From contig NZ_CP102830.1 of NCBI RefSeq assembly GCF_024730785.1, positions 1,178,001 through 1,242,000 of the forward strand: a stretch of 64,000 nt of DNA, given 5' to 3'. The translations under genes were made by a program, and so were the position numbers. Below, piece after piece: positions 7,532 through 15,473 of the stretch. Below the pieces are notes generated by a model that saw only the letters and a list, made by a program, of their open reading frames with translations, searched no databases and had not been told where the DNA came from. The stretch comes from Pseudomonas sp. LS44. GTDB lineage: Bacteria > Pseudomonadota > Gammaproteobacteria > Pseudomonadales > Pseudomonadaceae. The stretch's first letter is position 1, and each line of letters opens with the position of its first letter.

Positions 7532-10500
7532 TTATCGATGGCTGACCTGCATGCCCGAATTCGGCGTCATGCACTGGCCAGGGCTGCTGCCTTGCAGATA
7601 GGGCTGGAGAATCGGTGCCATGCCTTTGAGCACCTGCACCGGCAACGCCGAGGTGAAGCGGAAGTTTTCCGCCGCACGGCCGGGGACGAAGGCGGTGAGC
7701 GTGCCGTAGTGGTGGTCGCCGAGGTAGAACACGAAGGTCGCGGTGCGGTTCATCGCCTTCGAACTCTTCACCCAGCCGCCGCGGGTGACGCTCTCGATGC
7801 GGTTGTCGCCAGTGCCGGTCTTGCCGCCCATCACCAGCGGCTGGCCGTCGGCCTGGGTGAAACTCCCGACCAAACGGCGTGCCGTACCGGCTTCCACCAC
7901 CTGGGCGAGGGCGCCGCGCAGGGCCGCGGCCACCGCGCTGGGCAGCACCCGCTCGGCGCGGTCCGGGTCGATACCCAGGCGCGTTTCGTAGGGGGTGTCC
8001 GTGGCGAATTGCAGGCTGTCGATGCGCACGGTGGGCAGACGCACGCCATCGTTCTGGATGATTCCCATCAGCTCGGCGAGCGCGGCGGGGCGGTCGCCGG
8101 AGCTGCCGATGGCGGTGGCCAGCGACGGCACCAAGTGGTCGAACGGGTAGCCGACGCGCTGCCAGCGGCTGTGGATATCGAGAAACGCCTCGACCTCCAG
8201 CATGGTGCGGATGCGGCTGTCGCGTGCGCTTTTGTGGCGGCTCTTGAACAGCCAGGCATACACCTCCTGGCGCTCGAATTCGCTGGCGTTGGCGGCGTCC
8301 TTGTAACTGGCTTGCGGGTTCTCCAGCAGGTAGCCGAGCAGCCACAGCTCCAGCGGGTGCACGCGGGCGATATAGCCTTGGTCAGGCAGATCGAAGGCGC
8401 CGGGCCGGTACTTCATATACAGCTCGTGAATGCGTTCTTCGCCGATCTTCTCCTGCGGCAGATGCGCATTGACGAACGCACCGAAGGTTTGTTCGTCGAC
8501 TCCCGGCATCAGGTAGCGGTGTACCGCGGCCAGCCGCGAGGCCGTTGGGCGCAGGCCGTCGAGAAAGGTCTCGAGGCGTTCGGCGGCGTTTTTGCCCTGA
8601 TATTTGCGCCAGAAGCGCAGCAGGAATACGCGGCCTTCGCGGTCGGCGAAGCGTGCCAGATACTCCTGGCGGCGTAGGTTGCTATCGTCCTTGAGCAGCT
8701 CGGCGCTGTTGTTCGACCCTTGATAGGTGCTGTAGCGCACCAGATCGCGCAGCAGGCGAATGAACGGCAGGTTGATCGATTCGCGCAGGGCTTCGCGCAG
8801 GGTCGGCCGGCGGCCGTTGTCTTCTTTGCGGAAGTTATTGAAGGTGTGCATGCCGCCACCGGTGAAGAAGCCTTCATAGGGGCTGGCTGAGTATTTGCGT
8901 TCCAGGGCCGCCTCGAGCATCACTGGCAGGCTGCGGTCCTTGGCATCGATCAGGTAGTCGACGGCCCAGCGAGTCAAGTGATCCGGATCGGCGACTTCGA
9001 CCTTGCGCAGTTCGGCTGCCGGCACGGCGGCGAAGCGCGTATGCAGTTCGTTGATAACTTCCAGATAGGTGGTGAGTACGCGCAGCTTGGCGGTGGAGCC
9101 GAGTTCCAGCTTGCTGCCCTCGTTGATGTCGAACGGCTGCACCGTACTGTCGGTCTGCACGCGCACCCGTGAACCGTCGGTGGTGCGTTCGAACAGGGTG
9201 AAGCTGTAATTGACCTCGGCGGTTTTCTCCGGTGACAGCAGGCGTTCGCCATACAGACCGATCTGCTCGGCGAAGGTCGGATCGGCGAGACGCCGCAGGT
9301 ATTCGCTGACTTGCTGCTGCAGGGTGCCATTGAGCGTCGTGGTGGCGGATAGATCGAGGCGGTCGAGGTCGTATAGCGGCCGGTCGAGCATCGCTGACAG
9401 GCGACTGCGAGCCACGCTGATGCCTTTGTTGATCTCGTTGGCCTGCAGCGCCGGCTCCTGCTGCAAGTTGCGGAAACGCAGCTGGCTGGCCAGCGCGGCA
9501 TCGCGCAGCGCGCTGTCGATCACCCCGCCATTGGCGAGGATGCGCAGGTGGCTGTCGGTTAGCTGGTTCAGCTCGTCGCGGCCGCGGGCCAAGTAATAGG
9601 ACGGGCGGCGCTGAGCGATCATCAGCGACAGCACCTGCCGTAGCGCCAGGGCGCGGGCGGGTAGGTTGGCGGCGCGCTCATCGGCGAGCGCGGCGTTGAC
9701 TTGGGCGAAACCGGCTCCGTACCAGATGCGCAAGCCATCGGCCATACCATGAATTTCGCCATGCCCCGGTGCGGCGGATAGCGGCACGCTGTTGAGGTAG
9801 TCGCGGATGATGTCCTGGCGCGCCGCCAATGTCTGTGGCCCCTGCTGATAGGCGCGTACGCTGGCGGACATCATCTGCTTGAGCTTCTCGCCGGCCGAGC
9901 CGGTGCGACCTTCCGGCGAGTGGCGGTATTTCTCCAGTTGCGTGGCCAGTGTGCTGCCGCCGGCGGACTGGCCGGCCAGGCCGACGTGCTTGCCGACCTG
10001 GCTCCAGGCCGCCAGGAGGAAGCGCGGCCAGTCCACGGCTGGGTTGGCCAGCGGTTGTTTCTCGTCCAGCAGCTCGCGGTTTTCAATGAACAGCAGGCTG
10101 CCCACCACCAACGGCGGAATGCTGGCAAAGTTCGGATAGAACTGTTGCGGGTAGCTGAAGCCGTACAGCGGTACGCCACTGCAATCGGCAATCGCCAGGC
10201 CGGCCTGAATTTTCTCGCGGTAGGGAATGAACAGGCCGCGCTGACTGTAATTAAGCAGCGCCGGGGAAAATTGGGCCTGGGCGAGAATCAGATAGCCGCG
10301 CCTCTGCAGTCGGTCGAGTAGTTGCGGCAGGTAGGCATAGCCGAGGCGGCGGTCGAACGGTCCCGCGTCGGGAAACTCGATAGCGCTGCTCGGGCCGCTC
10401 TCTACGCGGTAATCGAGGCGTTGCGCGTAATTGCTGAGTTCGCTGGACTGCAGGCGCGCCGTGCGCACCTCGCCGTACAGCAGCACGCCAAGGCCAATAG

Positions 10501-10633
10501 CGAGTAGCAACAAGAGAAACCAGAAGTAGCGACGTAGCTGGGAACGGGGGGCGGGTTTAGGGGAATGAGGTTCTGGGAGCCCGCTCGCAGCTGGAGCGGT
10601 CTGTTGTGCATCGGATTGCCATAGTGCGCCCAT
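7532..10633 (-). CDS. Class A penicillin-binding-protein-like transglycosylase/transpeptidase
   Basis: A 1,033-residue membrane-anchored periplasmic protein predicted to polymerise and cross-link peptidoglycan. One transmembrane helix lies at about 35-54 after a short cytoplasmic tail. A GT51-like glycosyltransferase region spans about 120-350, with FIENRELLD (183-190) where class A PBPs have ED(R/K)RF, and AGGSTLATQLEKY (224-236) where they have GASTITQQL. The transpeptidase shows all three motifs: STAK (513-516), SIN (619-621) and KTGTG (937-941). The spacing from SIN to KTG, about 315 residues, is much longer than usual. The ATG at 10633 has an in-frame stop 12 codons upstream, so the start is fixed although no good ribosome-binding site is visible. 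It may be a specialised paralogue rather than PBP1a or PBP1b. Confidence 0.85.
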   Translation of the reverse strand: MGALWQSDAQQTAPAASGLPEPHSPKPAPRSQLRRYFWFLLLLLAIGLGVLLYGEVRTARLQSSELSNYAQRLDYRVESGPSSAIEFPDAGPFDRRLGYAYLPQLLDRLQRRGYLILAQAQFSPALLNYSQRGLFIPYREKIQAGLAIADCSGVPLYGFSYPQQFYPNFASIPPLVVGSLLFIENRELLDEKQPLANPAVDWPRFLLAAWSQVGKHVGLAGQSAGGSTLATQLEKYRHSPEGRTGSAGEKLKQMMSASVRAYQQGPQTLAARQDIIRDYLNSVPLSAAPGHGEIHGMADGLRIWYGAGFAQVNAALADERAANLPARALALRQVLSLMIAQRRPSYYLARGRDELNQLTDSHLRILANGGVIDSALRDAALASQLRFRNLQQEPALQANEINKGISVARSRLSAMLDRPLYDLDRLDLSATTTLNGTLQQQVSEYLRRLADPTFAEQIGLYGERLLSPEKTAEVNYSFTLFERTTDGSRVRVQTDSTVQPFDINEGSKLELGSTAKLRVLTTYLEVINELHTRFAAVPAAELRKVEVADPDHLTRWAVDYLIDAKDRSLPVMLEAALERKYSASPYEGFFTGGGMHTFNNFRKEDNGRRPTLREALRESINLPFIRLLRDLVRYSTYQGSNNSAELLKDDSNLRRQEYLARFADREGRVFLLRFWRKYQGKNAAERLETFLDGLRPTASRLAAVHRYLMPGVDEQTFGAFVNAHLPQEKIGEERIHELYMKYRPGAFDLPDQGYIARVHPLELWLLGYLLENPQASYKDAANASEFERQEVYAWLFKSRHKSARDSRIRTMLEVEAFLDIHSRWQRVGYPFDHLVPSLATAIGSSGDRPAALAELMGIIQNDGVRLPTVRIDSLQFATDTPYETRLGIDPDRAERVLPSAVAAALRGALAQVVEAGTARRLVGSFTQADGQPLVMGGKTGTGDNRIESVTRGGWVKSSKAMNRTATFVFYLGDHHYGTLTAFVPGRAAENFRFTSALPVQVLKGMAPILQPYLQGSSPGQCMTPNSGMQVSHR

Positions 10634-10831
10634 AGGGAGGTGATCCTGGCTACACGTTTGATGCCTTTACCTAGAGCGTAGAGGCTCTTGTCGGTCTCTG
10701 CGAAGCTCCTGACAAGATTCTCCCGAGGTGCCACTCCTAGCCTAGAATCGCTAAGGTCATCTTGTCAGTTTGCCCCGACAACGGCTGAAATAGATCTATT
10801 CGATCAGGCCCAGAACCCATTTGGACAGGCT

Positions 10832-11512
10832 ATGCAGCACGATCATCGCGAACAGCTAAAACACAGCTGGCAGGCCAACGCCGATGCCTGGACCGCGGCG
10901 GTGCGCGAGCAACGTATCGAAAGTCGCCGGTTGGTCACCGATGCGGCGATTTTACGCGCGGTGCTCGCCTGTGCGCCCAAGCGCGTGCTGGATATCGGTT
11001 GTGGCGAAGGATGGCTGTGTCGCGGGCTGGCGGCGCATGGCATCCAATCGGTCGGCGTCGACGCATCCGCGCCGCTGATCGAGGTGGCGCGTGCCGCCGG
11101 TTCTGCGCAATACCGCGTATGCGGCTATGCCGAGCTGGATAACCAGGCCGATCTGCTCGGTCAATTTGACATGCTGGTGTGCAATTTCGCCCTGCTCGAA
11201 GAGCCGCTGGCGCCGATGCTTGAGACCTTGCACGGTCTTCTGGCGCCGCACGGTTCGCTGCTGATCCAAACGTTGCATCCGTGGAGCGCGCGGGGGACTG
11301 GCCCTTATCAGGACGGTTGGCGGGTCGAGACCTTCGCCGGCTTCGGTGAAGGCTTCCAGGAACCGATGCCGTGGTTCTTCCGCACCCTGGAATCCTGGCT
11401 GGCCTTGCTGCATGAAACCGGCTGGCGCCTGGAATGGATGCAGGAACCGCTGCACCCGGAGAGCGAGCAACCGGTTTCGCTGCTGTTGCTGCTGCACTCC
11501 GCGCCCCGCTAA
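10832..11512 (+). CDS. Class I SAM-dependent methyltransferase
   Basis: A 226-residue Rossmann-fold methyltransferase. Motif I reads VLDIGCGEGWLCRGLAAHG near residues 50-68, followed by the acidic residue of motif II in SVGVDASAPLIEVAR and by DMLVCNFALLEEP. I start at 10832 (MQHDHREQLKHSWQANADAW) rather than the in-frame ATG at 10688, because sequence before it does not look conserved and homologues begin with such a 'W..NA..W' segment. The substrate is unknown; small-molecule methyltransferases of this type act on many acceptors. It is divergent from the PBP-like gene and followed by a VOC remnant. Confidence 0.82.
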   Translation: MQHDHREQLKHSWQANADAWTAAVREQRIESRRLVTDAAILRAVLACAPKRVLDIGCGEGWLCRGLAAHGIQSVGVDASAPLIEVARAAGSAQYRVCGYAELDNQADLLGQFDMLVCNFALLEEPLAPMLETLHGLLAPHGSLLIQTLHPWSARGTGPYQDGWRVETFAGFGEGFQEPMPWFFRTLESWLALLHETGWRLEWMQEPLHPESEQPVSLLLLLHSAPR

Positions 11513-11557
11513 GAGCCTGTTTACGATCTGCTGCGAGCCGGCCATCCGCAGTCAAGT

Positions 11558-11660
11558 CTGGGGGCGCATCGCCCAGTACGCCGACCCGTTCGGCCACGGT
11601 TTCTGCCTGCTGCAATGGCAAGGTCGGGGCTACGCTGAGGTCTGCGACGCTCCTGCTTGA
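11558..11660 (+). pseudogene. C-terminal remnant of a VOC (glyoxalase-like) gene
   Basis: Between the methyltransferase stop and the next VOC gene, one frame reads IAQYADPFGHGFCLLQWQGRGYAEV and then stops at 11660. 'ADPFGHGFCLLQ...GRGYDE' is a typical C-terminus of pseudomonad VOC/glyoxalase-like proteins. No matching N-terminal half precedes it, because the frame runs back through the methyltransferase in nonsense. I read it as the tail of a lost gene. An intact VOC gene of a different subtype follows 11 bases later. Confidence 0.6.
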
Positions 11661-11671
11661 GGCCGGCCATC

Positions 11672-12103
11672 ATGATCAATCATGCCCACAACACCCGCTC
11701 CAACCTGATTCCCTGTCTGCGCTACCGCAACGCGCCAGCGGCCATCGCCTGGCTGTGTAAGGCTTTTGGCTTCAGCGAGCATTTGGTAGTGCCCAGCGAG
11801 TACGGCGGTATCGCCCATGCCCAGCTCGACTGCGGCACCGGCATGCTGATGCTCGGCTCGCTCGACGAACAATCGGCTTACGGCAAGCTGATGCGCCAGT
11901 CAGATCAGGCGGGCGGTAACACCCAGAGTGTGTATCGGGTGGTCGAACGGGTCGACGAGCTGTATGCGCGGGCCAAGGCAGCCGGCGCGCAGATCGTCAT
12001 CGACATCAAGGATGAAGACTACAGTGGCCGCGGCTTCACCTGTCTCGATCTGGAAGGGCATGTGTGGAGCTTTGGCAGTTACGATCCCTGGGTGGAAGTC
12101 TGA
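11672..12103 (+). CDS. VOC-family (glyoxalase/bleomycin-resistance-like) protein
   Basis: A 143-residue vicinal-oxygen-chelate fold protein with paired beta-alpha-beta-beta-beta modules. The first opens SNLIPCLRYRNAPAAIAWLCKAFGFSEHLVVP, and the last strand reads GRGFTCLDLEGHVWSFGSYDPWVEV, where FxxxDxEGHxW carries a typical metal-site region. I start at the ATG at 11672; a TTG at 11657 is in frame but overlaps the remnant's stop region. The substrate is unknown. Its short spacing (29 bases) to the aldo/keto reductase gene suggests co-transcription. Confidence 0.82.
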   Translation: MINHAHNTRSNLIPCLRYRNAPAAIAWLCKAFGFSEHLVVPSEYGGIAHAQLDCGTGMLMLGSLDEQSAYGKLMRQSDQAGGNTQSVYRVVERVDELYARAKAAGAQIVIDIKDEDYSGRGFTCLDLEGHVWSFGSYDPWVEV

Positions 12104-12132
12104 TTTGCGGCATCGAATAGACGAGGAATGAC

Positions 12133-12954
12133 ATGCGCACAATGGAATTGGCCGGCGCCCACGTGCCGGTGATAGGTCAGGGCACCTGGCGGATGGGCGA
12201 GGACCGCAGCGCGCGCAAGCGTGAAGTAGCGGCGCTGCGCTTGGGCATTGAGCAGGGCCTGAGCCTGATCGATAGCGCCGAGATGTATGGCGAAGGAGGT
12301 GCCGAGGACGTGGTCGGCGAGGCGATTCAGGGTCGCCGCGACGAGGTGTTTCTGGTTAGCAAGGTCTATCCACACAACGCCAGTCGCCAAGGCGTACCGG
12401 CCGCCTGCGAACGCAGCTTGCGGCGCCTGGGCACGGAACGGATCGACCTGTATCTCCTGCATTGGCGCGGTGCTCACCCGCTGGCGGAAACCATCGAAGC
12501 CTTCGAGCGACTGCGCGAGCAGGGCAAGATCGGCCAGTGGGGCGTATCCAATTTCGATGTCGACGATCTGCACGAACTCGGCGACAACGCCTGCGCGGCC
12601 AACCAAGTGCTCTACAACCCCGAGGCGCGCGCTATCGAGTTCGACCTGCTGCCGTGGCAACGCGGCCGAGGCATGCCGCTGATGGCCTACTGTCCCATCG
12701 GCCAGGGCGGGGAGCTGCTGGAGAATGCGGCCTTGCTCGAGGTTGCCCATCGCCATCAAGCAACCCCGGCGCAAGTCGCGCTGGCCTGGGTGATCCGCGG
12801 TGACGGGGTGCTGGCGATTCCCAAGGCGCTAGACGCCGACCATGTCCGGCAAAACGCCGCGGCAGCCGCGTTGCGCCTGAGCGCCGACGACCTGGCCCTG
12901 ATCGACGCCGCCTACCCGCCAGCGCATCGCAAGCTCGCCCTGGAGATGGTTTAG
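12133..12954 (+). CDS. Aldo/keto reductase
   Basis: A 273-residue NADPH-dependent (beta/alpha)8-barrel oxidoreductase. The catalytic tetrad is visible as Asp47 and Tyr52 in IDSAEMYGEGGAE, Lys77 in VSKVYPHNAS and His110 in LYLLHWRG. The cofactor-binding end reads VLAIPKALDADHVRQNAAA near residues 228-246. It most resembles the subgroup annotated in Pseudomonas and enterics as aldo/keto reductase of unknown substrate, often called diketogulonate-reductase-like. It follows the VOC gene with a short gap. Aldehyde or methylglyoxal detoxification is a guess from context only. Confidence 0.9.
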   Translation: MRTMELAGAHVPVIGQGTWRMGEDRSARKREVAALRLGIEQGLSLIDSAEMYGEGGAEDVVGEAIQGRRDEVFLVSKVYPHNASRQGVPAACERSLRRLGTERIDLYLLHWRGAHPLAETIEAFERLREQGKIGQWGVSNFDVDDLHELGDNACAANQVLYNPEARAIEFDLLPWQRGRGMPLMAYCPIGQGGELLENAALLEVAHRHQATPAQVALAWVIRGDGVLAIPKALDADHVRQNAAAAALRLSADDLALIDAAYPPAHRKLALEMV

Positions 12955-12975
12955 GGGACGAGTCGCGCAGGACGA

Positions 12976-13044
12976 GTAGGAGCGAATTCATTCGCGATGG
13001 GATGCGCGGAGTTGTCGCTGTTCGCCGATAAAGCCTGCGCCTAC
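12976..13044. repeat. Degenerate GTAGGAGCGAATTCATTCGCGA palindrome
   Basis: The left arm is perfect (12976-12999), but the right arm has decayed to TTCGCCGATAAAGCCTGCGCCTAC. It is the same family as 4818-4885, and it lies 22 bases after the aldo/keto reductase stop. Confidence 0.65.
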
Positions 13045-13070
13045 CGGTGTTGGCAGGTGGATGCAGGGAC

Positions 13071-13131
13071 GTAGCCCGGATGCAATCCGGGAGGGAATAT
13101 CTCCGACCTCCCCGGATTGCATCCGGGCTAC
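13071..13131. repeat. REP-like paired palindrome, GTAGCCCGGAT type
   Basis: GTAGCCCGGATGCAATCCGG and CCGGATTGCATCCGGGCTAC flank a 20-base centre. It lies between the 3' ends of the convergent aldo/keto reductase and chemoreceptor genes, 14 bases from the end of the latter. Confidence 0.88.
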
Positions 13132-13145
13132 ATGCGCCCCTTCCA

Positions 13146-14780
13146 TCACACCTTGAACTGCCCGATCAAACCGCCCAATTGCCCGGCCAGCACGCCCAGC
13201 CGTTGGCTGGCGGCGGCGGTGGCTTCGGCGGCGTCGGCGTTTTCGCGGGCCAGGCCGGCGGCGGCGGTGACGTTCTGGTTGATGTCCTCGACCACGTGCG
13301 ATTGCTGCAGGGTCGCGCTGGCAATCGAGGCGTTCAGGCCGGTCAGGGTGCGCAGCGACTGGGCGATCTGGCCGAGGCTATGACCGGCTTGACCGGCCAT
13401 CTCCACGGTCAGCTGCGAATTGCGGCTACTTTCGTTGATGACTTTCACCGCGGCGCCGGAATTGTTCTGCAGGCGCTCGATCATCACCTGGATTTCCGCC
13501 GTGGATTTTTGCGTGCGCTGCGCCAGCAGGCGCACCTCGTCGGCAACCACGGCAAAGCCGCGGCCTTGTTCGCCGGCGCGGGCGGCTTCAATGGCGGCGT
13601 TCAAGGCCAGCAGGTTGGTCTGGTCGGCAATCGAGCGAATCACCTCGAGTACGCCGCCAATCTGGGTGCTTTCCTCGGCTAACGACTGCATGACCTGCAC
13701 CGCCTGGCTGATGGTCGTCGACAGCTGGTCGATCTGCTGCAGGCTGCTGTCGATATTGCTCTGGCCTTGTTGCGCCTGACCTTCGGCCGAATGCACTTCG
13801 CCGGAGGCATGTTCGGCGTTCTTCGCTACATCTTGCACGCCGTAAGTGACTTCGTTGATCGCCGTGGCCACCAGTTCCATCTGCTCGGACTGGCGCTGGC
13901 TGGACTGCTGGGCATTGCTGGCGATACCGCCCAGTTCGCCGGCCGCTTGTTGCAGGCCGGCGGTGGCTTCGAGCAGCTTGCGGATGACCTGGCTGAGCTT
14001 CTGGGTGAAGCCGTTGAAGTGCTCGCTCAGCGCGGTCAGTTCGTCATGGCCGTGGGCTTCCAGGCGGCGGGTCAGGTCGCCTTCGCCGTGGGCGATGTCG
14101 GCCATGGCGCGCACCACGGTATCTAGCGGTTGGCTGATGCTGCGGGTAATCAGCATGATCAGCGCGGCCATCAGCAGGATGATCAGCACGCCAATGCCGA
14201 TGGCTTGCATGGCCTGGGCGCGGAATTCGGCGAGCATGTCGTCGATATAAATACCTGAGCCGAGCACCCAGCCCCACGGCTCGAACAGCGCGATGTAGGA
14301 AACCTTGGGCACCGGCTCGCTGGCGCCCGGCTTGGGCCAGCGATAGTCCAGTGAGCCATGGCCTTGGCTTTTCGCCAGTCGAACCATGTCTTTGAACAGG
14401 GCTTTGCCATCCGGGTCTTTCAGGCTGGCCAGCGGTTGCCCGTCGAGCTTCGGATTGGTCGGATGCATGAGCATTCGCGGTTCCAGATCGTTGATCCAGA
14501 AGTAGTCGTTCTGTGCATAACGTAGCCCGCGCACCGCCGTCAGCGCCTGCTTCTGCGCCTCTTCGCGCGACAGCGTGCCGGCTTGTTCGAGGCCATGGAA
14601 GTACTGCAAAACCCCCTGGGTGTTCTCCACCAGATGTTGGGTTTTCTCGATTTTGCCCTGGTAGAGGCCGGTATAGAGCTGCTTGAGCATCAAGCCGCCT
14701 TGCAGCACGAGCATCACCAAGGCCACGGCGAGGATCAGCCAAAGTCGTTTGCGAATACTGATGGCACGTAGGCTGGGCAT
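13146..14780 (-). CDS. Methyl-accepting chemotaxis protein with single Cache domain
   Basis: A 544-residue chemoreceptor. A transmembrane helix lies at about 12-31, then a periplasmic single-Cache (sCache_2-like) sensor at about 35-185 ([30 protein letters not shown] and [15 protein letters not shown] are typical). A second helix lies at about 190-212, then HAMP to about 265 and the cytoplasmic signalling domain. The hairpin tip is very well conserved ([40 protein letters not shown]). sCache_2 receptors often sense small carboxylates, but the ligand cannot be read here. The gene stands alone and has a candidate FliA promoter upstream (14844-14870), as expected for a chemotaxis gene. Confidence 0.96.
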   Translation of the reverse strand: MPSLRAISIRKRLWLILAVALVMLVLQGGLMLKQLYTGLYQGKIEKTQHLVENTQGVLQYFHGLEQAGTLSREEAQKQALTAVRGLRYAQNDYFWINDLEPRMLMHPTNPKLDGQPLASLKDPDGKALFKDMVRLAKSQGHGSLDYRWPKPGASEPVPKVSYIALFEPWGWVLGSGIYIDDMLAEFRAQAMQAIGIGVLIILLMAALIMLITRSISQPLDTVVRAMADIAHGEGDLTRRLEAHGHDELTALSEHFNGFTQKLSQVIRKLLEATAGLQQAAGELGGIASNAQQSSQRQSEQMELVATAINEVTYGVQDVAKNAEHASGEVHSAEGQAQQGQSNIDSSLQQIDQLSTTISQAVQVMQSLAEESTQIGGVLEVIRSIADQTNLLALNAAIEAARAGEQGRGFAVVADEVRLLAQRTQKSTAEIQVMIERLQNNSGAAVKVINESSRNSQLTVEMAGQAGHSLGQIAQSLRTLTGLNASIASATLQQSHVVEDINQNVTAAAGLARENADAAEATAAASQRLGVLAGQLGGLIGQFKV

Positions 14781-15104
14781 TGGTGTTACTCCGGATCTTA
14801 TTATCGGAAGGCGGTTGGCAGTCGGCAGGCTCTGTCACCGACTATGTCGACCCGGATGGGTAAAACTTAAGGTGCTGCGGAAGGTGTTCGCGGTGTCGGT
14901 TGGCTCGCCACGAAGGGCAATATGGAGATATTTGCTGCACGCCGTTCTGACTCCCTCTCCCATTTATGGGAGAGGGTGGGGGAGAGGGGGGCAGGCAGGA
15001 ACAGCGTGGTCGGCACGTCCCCTCTCCCTAACCCTCTCCCCGGAGGGGCGAGGGGATAAAAAGCAAAAGCCCCCGCATCGCCGCGCAAGCGCGCCTTCAG
15101 GGCT
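14781..15104. repeat. Intergenic region with CCCTCTCCC-type hairpins
   Basis: Apart from the FliA-like promoter, this 324-base gap between the chemoreceptor and the EF-hand gene holds two CCCTCTCCC/GGGAGAGGG hairpins, at about 14952-14998 and 15019-15054, of the family seen near 2732-3055 and 45692-45716. A GC-rich hairpin region at about 15070-15105 (GCCCCCGC to GGGCTTT) just after the EF-hand stop may terminate that gene. No coding frame looks real. Confidence 0.7.
14844..14870 (-). promoter_or_regulatory. Candidate FliA (sigma-28) promoter of the chemoreceptor gene
   Basis: Reading the minus strand, TTAAGTTT-N11-GTCGACAT matches the flagellar consensus TAAAGTTT-N11-GCCGATAA at 7/8 and 5/8 positions with exact spacing. 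It lies about 64 bases upstream of the start codon. Confidence 0.6.
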
Positions 15105-15395
15105 TTAATCAGGTTCCCGTTCGTCGTGTGGTAGCAGGTTTTGCCCGGTGGTGGCCATTTCTTCCTGAGTGATCTTGCCATCGTGGTTGCTATCCAACCG
15201 CTGGAATTGCTTCTCGGCGTTGGTCAGATATTCCTCGCGCGAAATAGCCCCGTCGCCGTTACTGTCCATGGCTTTGATACGCGCTTGCAGATGCTCCTGT
15301 ATTCGCTCTTGGATCAGGCCGCGATCGGCGGCGGATGCCGCGACGCTCGCGAGCGACAGGCAGATCAGTAACGACAGGCAGTTAAGTGGACGCAT
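15105..15395 (-). CDS. Secreted EF-hand calcium-binding protein
   Basis: A 96-residue protein with a cleavable signal peptide (MRPLNCLSLLICLSLASVAASA, cleavage likely near residue 22) and two EF-hand loops: DSNGDGAISREE at about residues 44-55 and DSNHDGKITQEE at about 68-79. Each has Asp/Asn/Asp at loop positions 1, 3 and 5 and Glu at 12, the calcium ligands. The mature protein is small and probably periplasmic. Similar short EF-hand proteins are common in pseudomonads; their role is undefined. It is 78 bases from the FMN/Fe-S gene, and co-transcription is possible. Confidence 0.88.
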   Translation of the reverse strand: MRPLNCLSLLICLSLASVAASAADRGLIQERIQEHLQARIKAMDSNGDGAISREEYLTNAEKQFQRLDSNHDGKITQEEMATTGQNLLPHDEREPD

Positions 15396-15473
15396 GGCGG
15401 TTTCCTCTGGCGGGGCTGACCTTCACTTTAGTCCAGCCCGCGGCGCCTCTGCCGGAACCATTTTTGCCAGAAC

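Noticed and set aside
10636..10646. GGAGGTGATCC, an exact extended Shine-Dalgarno sequence (complement of the 16S rRNA 3' end)
   Set aside because: On the plus strand it leads only to a six-codon frame. On the minus strand it lies as the complement just upstream of the PBP-like start. No rRNA gene sequence surrounds it. I treat it as coincidence.
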